The notes beneath the pieces are model-generated. The model was not told where the DNA came from, made no database searches, and saw only the letters and a list, made by a program, of their open reading frames with translations. DNA of 64,000 nt from JBGSMX01 sp963790405 (GTDB lineage: Bacteria; Actinomycetota; Coriobacteriia; Anaerosomatales; JAGXFU01), in contig CAWBOJ010000006.1 of NCBI GenBank assembly GCA_963790405.1, forward strand, positions 496,001 to 560,000, written 5' to 3'. Every line of letters starts with the position of its first letter. The stretch's first letter is position 1. Both the position numbers and the translations under genes were made by a program. Shown here piece after piece: positions 35,691 to 43,941 of the stretch.

Positions 35691-36305
35691 GGACCAAGTC
35701 GCGACTCGGCATCATGGGTGGGACCTTCGACCCCATCCACTTCGGTCACCTCGTCACTGCTGAGGAGGCCCTGGTTCAGTTCAACCTGGATCGGGTCATC
35801 TTCATGCCGACGGGGCAGCCGGCGCGCAAGACGGAGCGTGACGTCACGCCCGCCGAGCATCGCTACCTGATGACCGTGATCGCGACAAGCGCGAATCCCG
35901 ACTTCGACGTCTCCCGCATGGAGGTCGATCGACCGGGGTTGACGTACACCGTGGACACGATGACCGCCCTTCGGCGAGAAGTACGGACCCCATACGGAGC
36001 TGTACTTCATCACCGGCGCCGACGCGGTGTTCGAGATTGCCACATGGAAGGATGCCGATAGGCTCGAAGGGTTGTGCACCTTCATCGCTGTGACCCGACC
36101 CGGTTACGATCTCGAACAGGCGGTCGAGGAGCACACCGAGGTTCTGTCCAGATTGAGCATCGAGTTCATAGAGGTTCCGGCGCTGGCGATCAGTTCCACT
36201 GACATCAGGCGTCGTGTTGCCGAGCAACGGCCCATCAGGTACCTCGTGCCAGAAGCTGTCTCCGCGTACGTCGCCAAGTACAGCTTGTACGCAAAGGGCT
36301 ACTGA
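35687..36305 (+). CDS. nadD: Nicotinate-nucleotide adenylyltransferase (one frameshift)
   Basis: 205 residues after repair. It adenylates nicotinate mononucleotide in NAD synthesis. The nucleotide-binding GGTFDPIHFGHL is at about residues 11-22 and the ISSTDIRRRV motif near 165. An extra G at 35973-35974 splits it; deleting it reads TALREKYGPHTELYFITGADAVFEI across the join. GTG at 35687 overlaps proA by 4 bases. The order nadD-yqeK-LCP-rsfS is common in Gram-positives. Confidence 0.93.
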
Positions 36306-36306
36306 G

Positions 36307-36888
36307 ATGTCCGATCCCACCTACGATGCTGCGCTCGAGGCGGTTCGCGCCCACCTCGGCGCTTCGGCGTTTGCACACAGCCTGGCCGTCGCCACCAAAG
36401 CAGCGGTGCTTGCGGAGATCTACTCCGTGGATGTTGACGCGGCGAAGTTCGCAGGTTTGCTCCACGATTGGGCGCGTGAGAGCGATTCGCTCACACTACT
36501 TGCCGAGGCGCGTGCTGCAGGGCACGAGATCACTGCTGCAGACGAACGCGTTCCGTACCTGCTGCACGCCAAGATTGGCTCTGCCGCAGCCGAAGTTCGT
36601 TTCCCCGGGCTGTCCGACGCTGTCTTGCAGGCAATCGAGCGGCATACGACGGGAGCTGCGGATATGTCCCGGCTCGACATGGTCGTGTATCTCGCGGACC
36701 TGCTGGAGCCGGCTCGCTCATACGAAGGCGTCGAGCGCCTTCGCGACATGATCGGGAGTGTTCCGCTCGAGGAGCTATATGCACAAGCGTACGCACTATC
36801 GCTACGTCACCTGATCGACGAACGAAAGATCATTCACCCTTCCACAGTCGATGCCTGGAACGCCATAGTCACCGGGAAAGGCCGATGA
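36307..36888 (+). CDS. yqeK: YqeK-type HD-domain phosphohydrolase
   Basis: 193 residues. HD-domain protein with HSLAVATKAAVLAE followed by KFAGLLHDWARE, giving the H...HD metal ligands, and a later MVVYLADLLEP carrying the final aspartate. YqeK family members hydrolyse symmetric Ap4A to ADP. ATG at 36307 follows nadD by one base; the stop overlaps the next gene by 4. Confidence 0.92.
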   Translation: MSDPTYDAALEAVRAHLGASAFAHSLAVATKAAVLAEIYSVDVDAAKFAGLLHDWARESDSLTLLAEARAAGHEITAADERVPYLLHAKIGSAAAEVRFPGLSDAVLQAIERHTTGAADMSRLDMVVYLADLLEPARSYEGVERLRDMIGSVPLEELYAQAYALSLRHLIDERKIIHPSTVDAWNAIVTGKGR

Positions 36889-38019
36889 GCAGCGATTTGA
36901 CGCCGCATCGGCGTCGCTCCGCGCAAAGCGAACCTTCGCCCGAAATGCCGTCGGGTTGGCGCACGTCTCGGCGTGGCTCGAAGGCGGCCAAGAAGGCACG
37001 CAAGGGCATCAAGCGACATGAACGCAAAGAGACGGCCACGACGATCGTACGCGCAACGAGGCGGACCGCCCGCGACATCGTCTATCTTGGGGCAGTAGGG
37101 CTTGCGAGTCTCGTAGCGGTGTTGGTCGGGTTGTATCTGCTGGCATTCGCGATCAACGGCATCGCGCGCTGGAACGCTGGGCGCGTAGCGGAGCAAGCCG
37201 GCTCGCCCGAGGCGCAGGCGGAACGCGCCAAAGAGAACCTCCTGCTTATCGCCGTAGAAGACGGACGGGCCACCGGTTTCCTGGCGGTTCGCTATGACTC
37301 AGAGGCCGACTTGGTCTATGGCATCGCGATTCCCGATGCGGCGTTCATCGAGGTTCCTGGACAGGGATTCGAGCGTGTCGGCGACTCGTACCATTCGGGT
37401 GCTGACGTATCGTTGGCCGCAGTGAGCAACTTCTTCACGGTACCGTTCAACACGTATGCCGTGGTCGATACCGAGATATACCAGACCGTGCTCACTACCC
37501 AGTCATTGGCGGGAGTGGCGGACTCGTTCAAAGACACGAATCTTGATGAGACGGATCTCGCACTATGGCGTGCAACCTTCGACGAAACCCCGTCCGAGGA
37601 CGTGGCGATAGTGCCGCTGCCTGTGAAACCCATCTCGCTGGGCAACGAGACCTACTTCGAACCCCAGCGCGATCAAGGTGGCCGATCTGCTGGAGAGCTG
37701 GTGGGGCGTCAAGATCGGCGACAACGAACAGGTCACCCGGGTGATCGTGTACAACGGCGCGGGTATTCCCGGTATTGCGGGTGAGGCTGCCCAGGAGCTC
37801 ATCCGTGGAGGCTTCCGCGTTGTAGACACCAAGAACGCTGACACGTTTGACTACGAGACGACTCAGATCGTGGTGCAGCATGGCGACGAATCGACTGCTG
37901 ACGGGATTGCCGAGATACTCGGCGCGGGCGAGGTGACGGTGCAGCTCGCGGATCAGCAGGTCGCTGACATAATCATAATCATCGGCAAGGACTACGTGCC
38001 TGAGAAGGCCGCCGAGTAG
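36885..38019 (+). CDS. LCP/LytR_C-domain membrane protein (one frameshift; degenerate LCP core)
   Basis: 377 residues after repair. A basic cytoplasmic N-terminus (residues 1-62) precedes a transmembrane helix (about 65-88). A LytR-CpsA-Psr-like domain follows with LLLIAVEDGRATGFLAVRYDSE and YGIAIPDAAFIEVPGQGFERV. A C-terminal LytR_C domain (about 270-370) has VIVYNGAGIPGIAGEAA. In active LCP ligases the equivalent of AIPDA is SIPRD, so a key arginine seems to be absent. One extra C within the run at 37662-37665 causes the frameshift. It probably binds polyprenyl-linked wall glycans but may be inactive. Confidence 0.8.
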
Positions 38020-38043
38020 AACTGACGAGAGTAGGGGATCGCA

Positions 38044-38480
38044 CTGGACTCGAAGGAGTTCGCGCTTATTGCCGCGAAGGCCGCCGCGGAGAAGAAGGCG
38101 GAAGACATCAACAGTTATCGATGTGGCCGAGTTGCTCGTCGTGACTGACTACTTTGTAATCTGTACCGGGCGCAACGATCGGCAGGTTCGTTCGATCGCC
38201 GATGAGATCGAGGATCGAACTTCGAGAGCGCGCGGGTATCAAACCGATCGGTCGTGAGGGTGCCGACGAGGGCAAATGGTTCCTCCTCGACTTCGGTGAC
38301 ATCGTCGTTCACGTGTTTCAGCCCGAGGAGCGCGAGTTCTATCGCCTTGACCGGCTGTGGGGTGAAGCGCCCCGACTGCAGTTGCCCGAAGATGTGGCGA
38401 GTGCGAGCGGGGCAACATCAAACGCCCCCGTACCCATCACGGATGACCCGGACGTTAGCGACGTTGGCGTGCAGGAGTAG
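38044..38480 (+). CDS. rsfS: Ribosomal silencing factor RsfS (two frameshifts)
   Basis: 144 residues after repair. RsfS binds L14 and blocks subunit joining. The repaired protein begins DSKEFALIAAKAAAEKKAED and runs through VIDVAELLVVTDYFVICTGRNDRQV, the family core, to GDIVVHVFQPEEREFYRLDRLW. Extra A bases at 38110-38111 and 38218-38219 break the frame. The only start in a sensible place is CTG at 38044, with AGGGG upstream; a rare start or a third error is possible. Typically next to nadD/yqeK, as here. Confidence 0.88.
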
Positions 38481-39414
38481 TTGGTGAGATCGACGCTCAG
38501 GCGCTACTGGGTCCAGCTCGCACTCATCGGTGTGGCAGTGGTGTGGGGCGCGACGTTCATCATGGTGAAGGACGCTGTCGCGCACTACCCGCTCTACGCG
38601 TTTCTTGCGTTGCGTTTCGCGATCGCCGACGGTCGCGTCACTCGTGCTGTTTCCGAAAGTCTTCTCGCGGTTCGAGCGTGGGACTGTGAGAGTTGGCGTC
38701 TTGGCTGGGGTGTTCCTCACAATTGGCTACATATTTCAAACCTGGGGACTTCAGGGTACGACAGCAAGCAAGGCGGCATTCATCACGGGCATGTTCGTAG
38801 TGATCACCCCCATCCTGCAGGCGGTACTGCTGCGACGTGTTCCCGGTTGGGCCACGTCGGTGGGGGTTGTACTGGCTGTGGCCGGCCTGTGGCTGCTCTC
38901 GGCAGCCGATGGTGGGGGTTGGACCGCTGGCGACACCCGGGTGCTGCTGTGCGCTGTGGCCTACTCGGCTCACATGATCGTGTTGGGCTCGTGGGGTCGG
39001 GGACACGATGCAGGAGCGTTGACATTCGTGCAGATCGTGGTGGTTGGAGGTGTGTGTGCTGTCGTCTCGCTTGCGACTGAGCCGCTGGCGCTTCCGTCCG
39101 ATTCATCGGTGTGGGTAGCGCTGCTCGTGACCGGTGTCTTCGCTTCGGCGGTAGCGTTTGCAGTCCAGACGTATGCGCAACGCACTATCCCGCCGGCGCG
39201 AACCGCTCTCATCTTGATCAGCGAGCCGGCGTTCGGAGGGCTGTTCGGCTGGCTTGCGGGCGAAGCGCTCGGGGTGCGAGGCCTTGCTGGAGCGGTTCTC
39301 ATTCTGGGCGGCATGGTAATGGCCGAGGTGGTAGCCGCGCGAATCGGGTCGGATGAAGCGGTCGTGTTCGAGCCCTCTCTCGAAGGACCGAGTGTTCCAC
39401 TCATCGAGAAGTAG
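38481..39414 (+). CDS. EamA/DMT-superfamily permease (one frameshift)
   Basis: 310 residues after repair, about ten membrane helices in two EamA repeats, for metabolite export or import of unknown type. The start VQLALIGVAVVWGATFIMVKDAV and FLALRFAIA are EamA hallmarks; the second repeat contains SEPAFGGLFGWLAGEALG. An extra G at 38628 separates the pieces; removing it reads FAIATVASLVLFPKVF. TTG at 38481 or GTG at 38484 directly follows rsfS. Confidence 0.87.
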
Positions 39415-39455
39415 AGCCGCTAAGCGCGAGTCAAGACATGCCGAGGAGGGCTCGC

Positions 39456-39483
39456 TTGACCAGCGTAGGGGGGCTGGTATACT
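39456..39483 (+). promoter_or_regulatory. Promoter of tRNA-Ala
   Basis: TTGACC (39456-39461), a 16-base spacer and TATACT (39478-39483), 32 bases upstream of the mature tRNA. The best promoter match in the window. The -10 is embedded in GGTA-TAC-TACC. Confidence 0.75.
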
Positions 39484-39515
39484 ACCGCTTGCCGCTTTCG
39501 GCGGCGTGCAGGAAC

Positions 39516-39591
39516 GGGGCCTTAGCTCAGCTGGGAGAGCGCATGGCTGGCAGCCATGAGGTCAGGGGTTCGATCCCCCTAGGCTCCACCA
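39516..39591 (+). tRNA. tRNA-Ala (anticodon GGC)
   Basis: Complete cloverleaf with acceptor GGGGCCT/AGGCTCC, including the G3.U70 pair that identifies alanine tRNAs. The anticodon loop is CT-GGC-AG, the T-loop GTTCGATC, the discriminator A, and CCA is encoded at 39589-39591. Confidence 0.97.
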
Positions 39592-39599
39592 AAGAACAC

Positions 39600-39631
39600 A
39601 AACGCCCGTCGGAAGAATCCGGCGGGCGTTT
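39600..39631 (+). terminator. Terminator after tRNA-Ala
   Basis: Thirteen-base-pair stem, 39600-39612 with 39619-39631 (one G.T pair), loop AAGAAT, ending in TTTCTCT. Strong. Confidence 0.85.
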
Positions 39632-39689
39632 CTCTATGTGCGAAAGTCGGGAGAGCGAAAGGCAGGCACGTAGCTGACAAGGAGCAAAG

Positions 39690-40097
39690 TCAGCTGCCGA
39701 CCTCACTTTTCAGGACGTCGGTCATCATTGTGGTCGACGAAACGGTGTGGTCGACGCCGAAGCGCTTGTCGAACAGCCATTCGTTTCTGGGGTCGTTGAT
39801 TCGCGCTGCTGTAGTGGGAATATGGTATTCCGTTCGCGCCAGCAGGCAGACCACGAGATTGTCCTCGTCGTCTCCCGTCACCGCCGCTACCGCATCGGCT
39901 CGGCTGATGTGCGCCGCTTCCAAGATGACCGGCTCACATGCGTCACCGTGGACGATCTTCAGGTCGGGGCGGGTCTCACGAAGTCGCTGTACTCGGCAGT
40001 CATCTTGCTCAACAACGATGACCTCGTGGCCTGCCGACCGCATGTTCTCGGCAAGGTTTGCTCCGAGCTTGCCCCCGCCGGCGATGAGAATGAACAT
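39690..40097 (-). CDS. TrkA-N (RCK) domain protein, single domain
   Basis: 135 residues. A Rossmann NAD(H)-binding RCK domain with FILIAGGGKLGANLA at the N-terminus and VVEQDD at the end of strand 2, matching TrkA_N. It lacks the TrkA_C domain normally present. Such half-size RCK proteins gate K+ channels or transporters. ATG at 40097 has GAGAAGAGG upstream. It is the last gene of a unit with a second TrkA protein and a P-type ATPase; no TrkH/KtrB membrane partner is in the window. Confidence 0.87.
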   Translation of the reverse strand: MFILIAGGGKLGANLAENMRSAGHEVIVVEQDDCRVQRLRETRPDLKIVHGDACEPVILEAAHISRADAVAAVTGDDEDNLVVCLLARTEYHIPTTAARINDPRNEWLFDKRFGVDHTVSSTTMMTDVLKSEVGS

Positions 40098-40125
40098 CTT
40101 CGCGCCTCTCTTCTCCGGTGGCCCC

Positions 40126-40773
40126 TTAGGGGACCAACATCTCGACGAAACGCTTGGCGGACTGTTCGGTGACCACCGCGTGCAGGATGTCTCCCGCTCG
40201 GACGCATGATCCGGCGGTAGGTATGTGCGAGCGGCCCGAGCGCACAATGGCGACAGGGACGATTTCGCCGGGGACTTCGATCGAGCTGATCTCGCGACCG
40301 TCAAGGCGAGGCGGGACCTCGATTGAGAGCAACTTGACCTCTCCGTCCCCGAACGACGCATCTCGCGTGGCGTTCGGGTGCAGCAGGATGGAGAGGATCT
40401 CGTTCTTCGACCAGGCCACCGACGAGACAGCCGGTATGCCGAGCCTCCGATAGATATCGGCCCTTCGAGGCTCGTAGATGCGTGCAACGACGCGGGGAAC
40501 ACGGAAGAACTCCTTGGCGACCTTGGCGGCAACGACGTTGGAGTTGTCGCCGCTCGTCACTGCACAGAAGGCGTCGGCGTGTTCGGTGTCGGCGTCGATG
40601 AGAGTGGCATGGTCGAAGGCCTTGCCCGCATGGGTCGTACCGGCGAAACCCGCTCCGAGTCGATCGAACGTCGCGGGATCGTGGTCAATCACCGCAACAT
40701 CGTGTCCTTCGAGGGACAGGTGGGTGGCGAGAAGCGCGCCCACTCTCCCGCAACCGGCGATGATAATCCTCAC
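40126..40773 (-). CDS. TrkA-type potassium uptake regulator (TrkA-N + TrkA-C)
   Basis: 215 residues. RCK domain with RIIIAGCGRVGALLATHL and VIDHDPATFDRLG (residues 2-40), then a TrkA_C domain (about 135-215) with IVPVAIVRSGRSHIPTAGSCVRAGDILHAVV. This is the complete KtrA-like arrangement. GTG at 40773 has AAGGAGG upstream and overlaps the end of the ATPase gene, indicating an operon for monovalent cation control. Confidence 0.9.
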   Translation of the reverse strand: MRIIIAGCGRVGALLATHLSLEGHDVAVIDHDPATFDRLGAGFAGTTHAGKAFDHATLIDADTEHADAFCAVTSGDNSNVVAAKVAKEFFRVPRVVARIYEPRRADIYRRLGIPAVSSVAWSKNEILSILLHPNATRDASFGDGEVKLLSIEVPPRLDGREISSIEVPGEIVPVAIVRSGRSHIPTAGSCVRAGDILHAVVTEQSAKRFVEMLVP

Positions 40774-43620
40774 GCTGCCTCCTTGGGTCGTGGCGCCTGC
40801 GCGTGCGTGGTCTGTATATTCCCTGTGCCGGGCTTCGAGTACATTCGCCGTACGAAGAACTTGCGTATCTCGTCGGCGACGAGAAGTGTGGGGCTCAATA
40901 TGGCCAGCAGCAGCCAGTCTCGGCCTTCGATGGGCACGAAGCCGAAGACGCTTGCCAACGGCGCCCAGTAGACCATCAGGGCAAGCAGGGCTACCTCTGA
41001 GATGATGCCTACAAGGAGCAGACGATTGCTGAAGAAGCCGACTTTGAAAATTGACTCCCGGTTCGTTCTCTGTGCGAAGCCATTCCCGATCTGCGTGGCC
41101 ACGACAGCCGCAAAGGTCATCGTCGTTGCCAGCATGTAGGGGTGTCCCGACGCGGGAAGAGGCGTGCCGGGACGCCAGCCTCGGCTCCAGTAGGCCCAGA
41201 AGTAGGCGCTCATGCATGCAGCCGTCTGTATGGGCCCCAAGTAGAAGTACGCGCGCAGCAACACCTTCTTGCTGAGTAGACGTTCGGTGCGCGGGCGTGG
41301 GGGACGATGCATGACGCCGGGTTCGGGCTTCTCGATACCGAGCGCCAACGCCGGTACCAGGTCGGTGCCGAGGTCGATTGCAAGGATCTGGAGGACCGTG
41401 AGCGGCAGCGGGATCTTGAACATCACGAAGAGAATGAATGGCACGATCTCGGGCACGTTGCTCGTGAAGATGTAGGTCACGAAGCGTCGGATGTTGTCGA
41501 AGACGGCGCGCCCCTCTTCGACGGCGTGCACGATGCTCGCGAAGTTGTCGTCGGCGAGTACCATGTCGGCGGCCTCGCGGGCGACATCAGTGCCGGCCTT
41601 TCCCATTGCGACGCCGATATCCGCCGCTTTGAGTGCAGGTGCGTCATTCACGCCGTCGCCTGTCATAGCAACGATGTGTCCGAGACTGCGCAGGGCGCTT
41701 GCGACTCGCATCTTGTGTTCGGGGGAAACGCGGGCGAAGAGGACCTCTAGGTCCTCGCCGAGCAAGTCGTGAAGCTGCTCGGGTGTCATGGTCTCTAGGT
41801 CCGCACCCGTGATGATGCGTGGGTTGTCTCCATGGACGATGCCGATGCGGCGGGCGATCGACTCGGCGGTGAGTCCGTAGTCTCCCGTGATCATGATGAT
41901 TCGCACGCCGGCGTCCGCGCACTGCTTGACGGTTTGCGCAACCTCGGCACGCGGCGGGTCCATCATGGCTACCAGGCCGAGGAACGTGAGGTCACGTTCC
42001 GTTTCGTCGCTCTCGTAGCGGTCGGTGTTTGGGACGTCACGTGTCGCGATTGCGAGTACGCGCAGTCCCGTTCGCGCGAACTCGTCGTTGGCGTGCATGG
42101 CCGCTTCGCGATCGCTTTCGGTGATCGGACGCGTCTTGCCCCCCTCACACACCGATGTACACAGGTCGAGAGTCTCTCGCGGCGCTCCCTTTGTGGCCGC
42201 GAAGCGTACCCCGCCCGGGCCTTCATGAACGGTGGACATCCGCTTGCGTGTCGCATCGAAGGGGAGCTCGTAGACGCGTGGCGTCTCGGACTCCTGCGTC
42301 TCCCGGTCGACGCCGAGCTTGCGAGCAGCGACCAAGATGGCGGCCTCGGTGGGGTCACCCACGATGTGCCACACCGGGTGTGCTTCGTCCGGGGCGAGCA
42401 GACGCGCGTCCGTGCATAGCGCACCGACGCGGACGAGATCGCGTGCGCACCCGGCAGAGAGCACGGCTTCGTCGTGACTCTGTCGTGACGAGTTCGCCCG
42501 TGGGGTCGTAGCCCGTGCCGGTCACCTCGAGCGCCATGCCGGGAACGTAGAGGTCGCGCACGGTCATCTCGTTGGCAGTGAGTGTGCCGGTCTTGTCGGT
42601 GCAGATGACGGTCGTCGAACCGAGCGTTTCGACCGCCGAGAGCTTCTTCACGAGCGCGTGCCTCTTGGCCATTCGCTGCACGCCCATCGCGAGCGACAGC
42701 GTGACTGTCGGAAGCAAGCCTTCGGGGACGTTGGCGACGATGATGCCCACCGAGAACATGAAGCCCTCGATGATCGTCAGTCCGCCCAGGAAGTGACCCA
42801 GCAAGAAGAAGACGATGCCGAGTCCGGTGGCGAGGATCGCCACGAGCTGCGTGACCTTGGCCATCTCCTTCTGAAGCGGGGAGAGCTCCTCTTCCACTGA
42901 CTGTGTGAGCGAGGCGATGTTCCCGAATTCGGTGTGCATGCCGGTGGCGGTGACGACGGCTTTTCCTCGGCCGTAGGCGACCGCAGTGCCGGCGAAGACC
43001 ATGTTGGGGAGCTCGGTCGGATTCGAGAACGCATCACCGAACGGTCGAGAATTGCGTCGCGCAGGCGTGGACTCGCCATTGAGGGTCGCCTGGTTGACCC
43101 GCAGGTCGAATTCCTCGACCAGACGTGCGTCTGCCGAGACGTTGTCGCCTTCCTCGAGCACAAGCAAGTCGCCTGGCACGATCTCGGGGGCGAGCACCTC
43201 ACACACGTCGTTGTCGCGGATCACGCGGGCTTTCTGCGGGATCAGGTGCTTGAGTGCCTCGGTGGCCTTCTCGGCCCGGAACTCTTGCCAGAAGCTGAAA
43301 ATGGCGTTGATGAAGATGACGGCGAAGACGGCCCAACCAAGCTCGGGCATGCCGCCGACGAAGGCGAGTCCGCCTCCGACCCAGAGCATGATCGCGAACA
43401 GGTGGTAGAAGTTCGAGAGGAACTTGAGGATGAGGGGAGTGCCCCGCACCTCTTCGATCCGGTTGAGCCCGTAGTGTTCGAGTCGTGTCGCGGCCTCGTC
43501 AGAACTAAGCCCTGCCGGTGATGTCCGGAGGGCTTCGAATACTTCATCGGCGCGCAGTGCGTGATAGGAGGGGGCGCCTTCGGGCGTCCGATCCGGTTCC
43601 CCGTCAAGTGGATCGGTCAT
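40770..43620 (-). CDS. P-type cation ATPase, Na,K-ATPase-like (type IIC) or Ca-type (one frameshift)
   Basis: 949 residues after repair. N-terminal cation-ATPase domain, actuator domain with TLNGEST, phosphorylation motif CTDKTGTLT near residue 341, nucleotide-binding domain, and TGDGVNDAPALKAADIGVAMG hinge. The M4 ion site reads NVPEGLLPTVT, closer to the PEGLL of Na,K/H,K ATPases than the PEGLP of calcium pumps. About ten membrane helices. An extra base at 42474 splits the gene; after removal the join reads TESDEAVLSAGCARD. AGGAG precedes the ATG at 43620. Transported ion cannot be fixed from sequence, but linked TrkA proteins suggest Na+/K+. Confidence 0.87.
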
Positions 43621-43870
43621 GCCACATCTCCTGGTGTGACTAATGCCAATGGAAGGTATCGTACTCCGCGCTTGGGGGTGTGGATAGAGGTCATCTTGGT
43701 GTTCTGCGATGCGGTGCGGCGACGGGTTTCACGGCCGGTGATTGCGTGACTGTCGTGTGACCGTTTCGTGACGCTCCCAGGGGCTTCTGGATCGGGTGCG
43801 ATAGCTGGCTTCTGGGTCTACTGGGGCCGCGTGTGGGCCCGGGACGTGCTCGGCTAGAGGGTCGCGCTGT

Positions 43871-43899
43871 TTCGCAGGGGGCGTATCCTCGGCTATCAT
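43871..43899 (+). promoter_or_regulatory. Candidate promoter of leuS
   Basis: TTCGCA (43871-43876), a 17-base spacer and TATCAT (43894-43899), 43 bases before the GTG. Overlaps the inverted repeat starting at 43897. Confidence 0.5.
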
Positions 43900-43911
43900 G
43901 CTTTGAGCATG
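43897..43911 (+). promoter_or_regulatory. Inverted repeat at the leuS transcription start
   Basis: CATGCT-TTG-AGCATG, perfect six-base arms, overlapping the -10 and the expected start site. Could be an operator or a 5' hairpin. Function unknown. Confidence 0.35.
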
Positions 43912-43941
43912 CTACCGGCGCCCGATGGAGGCCGATCACTC

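Larger units (their letters stand above)
43621..43941. other. Divergent intergenic region between the ATPase operon and leuS
   Basis: Holds the leuS promoter and an inverted repeat near its right end and, around 43735-43775, several imperfect CGTGAC repeats. No T-box leader (specifier stem, T-box sequence and terminator) was seen, although leuS is often T-box controlled in Gram-positives. No coding potential noted. Confidence 0.5.

Noticed and set aside
38481..39414. Two separate small transporters instead of one EamA protein
   Set aside because: Removing one base joins the pieces into a single ten-helix protein of family length.
43621..43941. T-box leader for leuS
   Set aside because: No conserved T-box sequence, specifier loop or terminator/antiterminator pair was seen.
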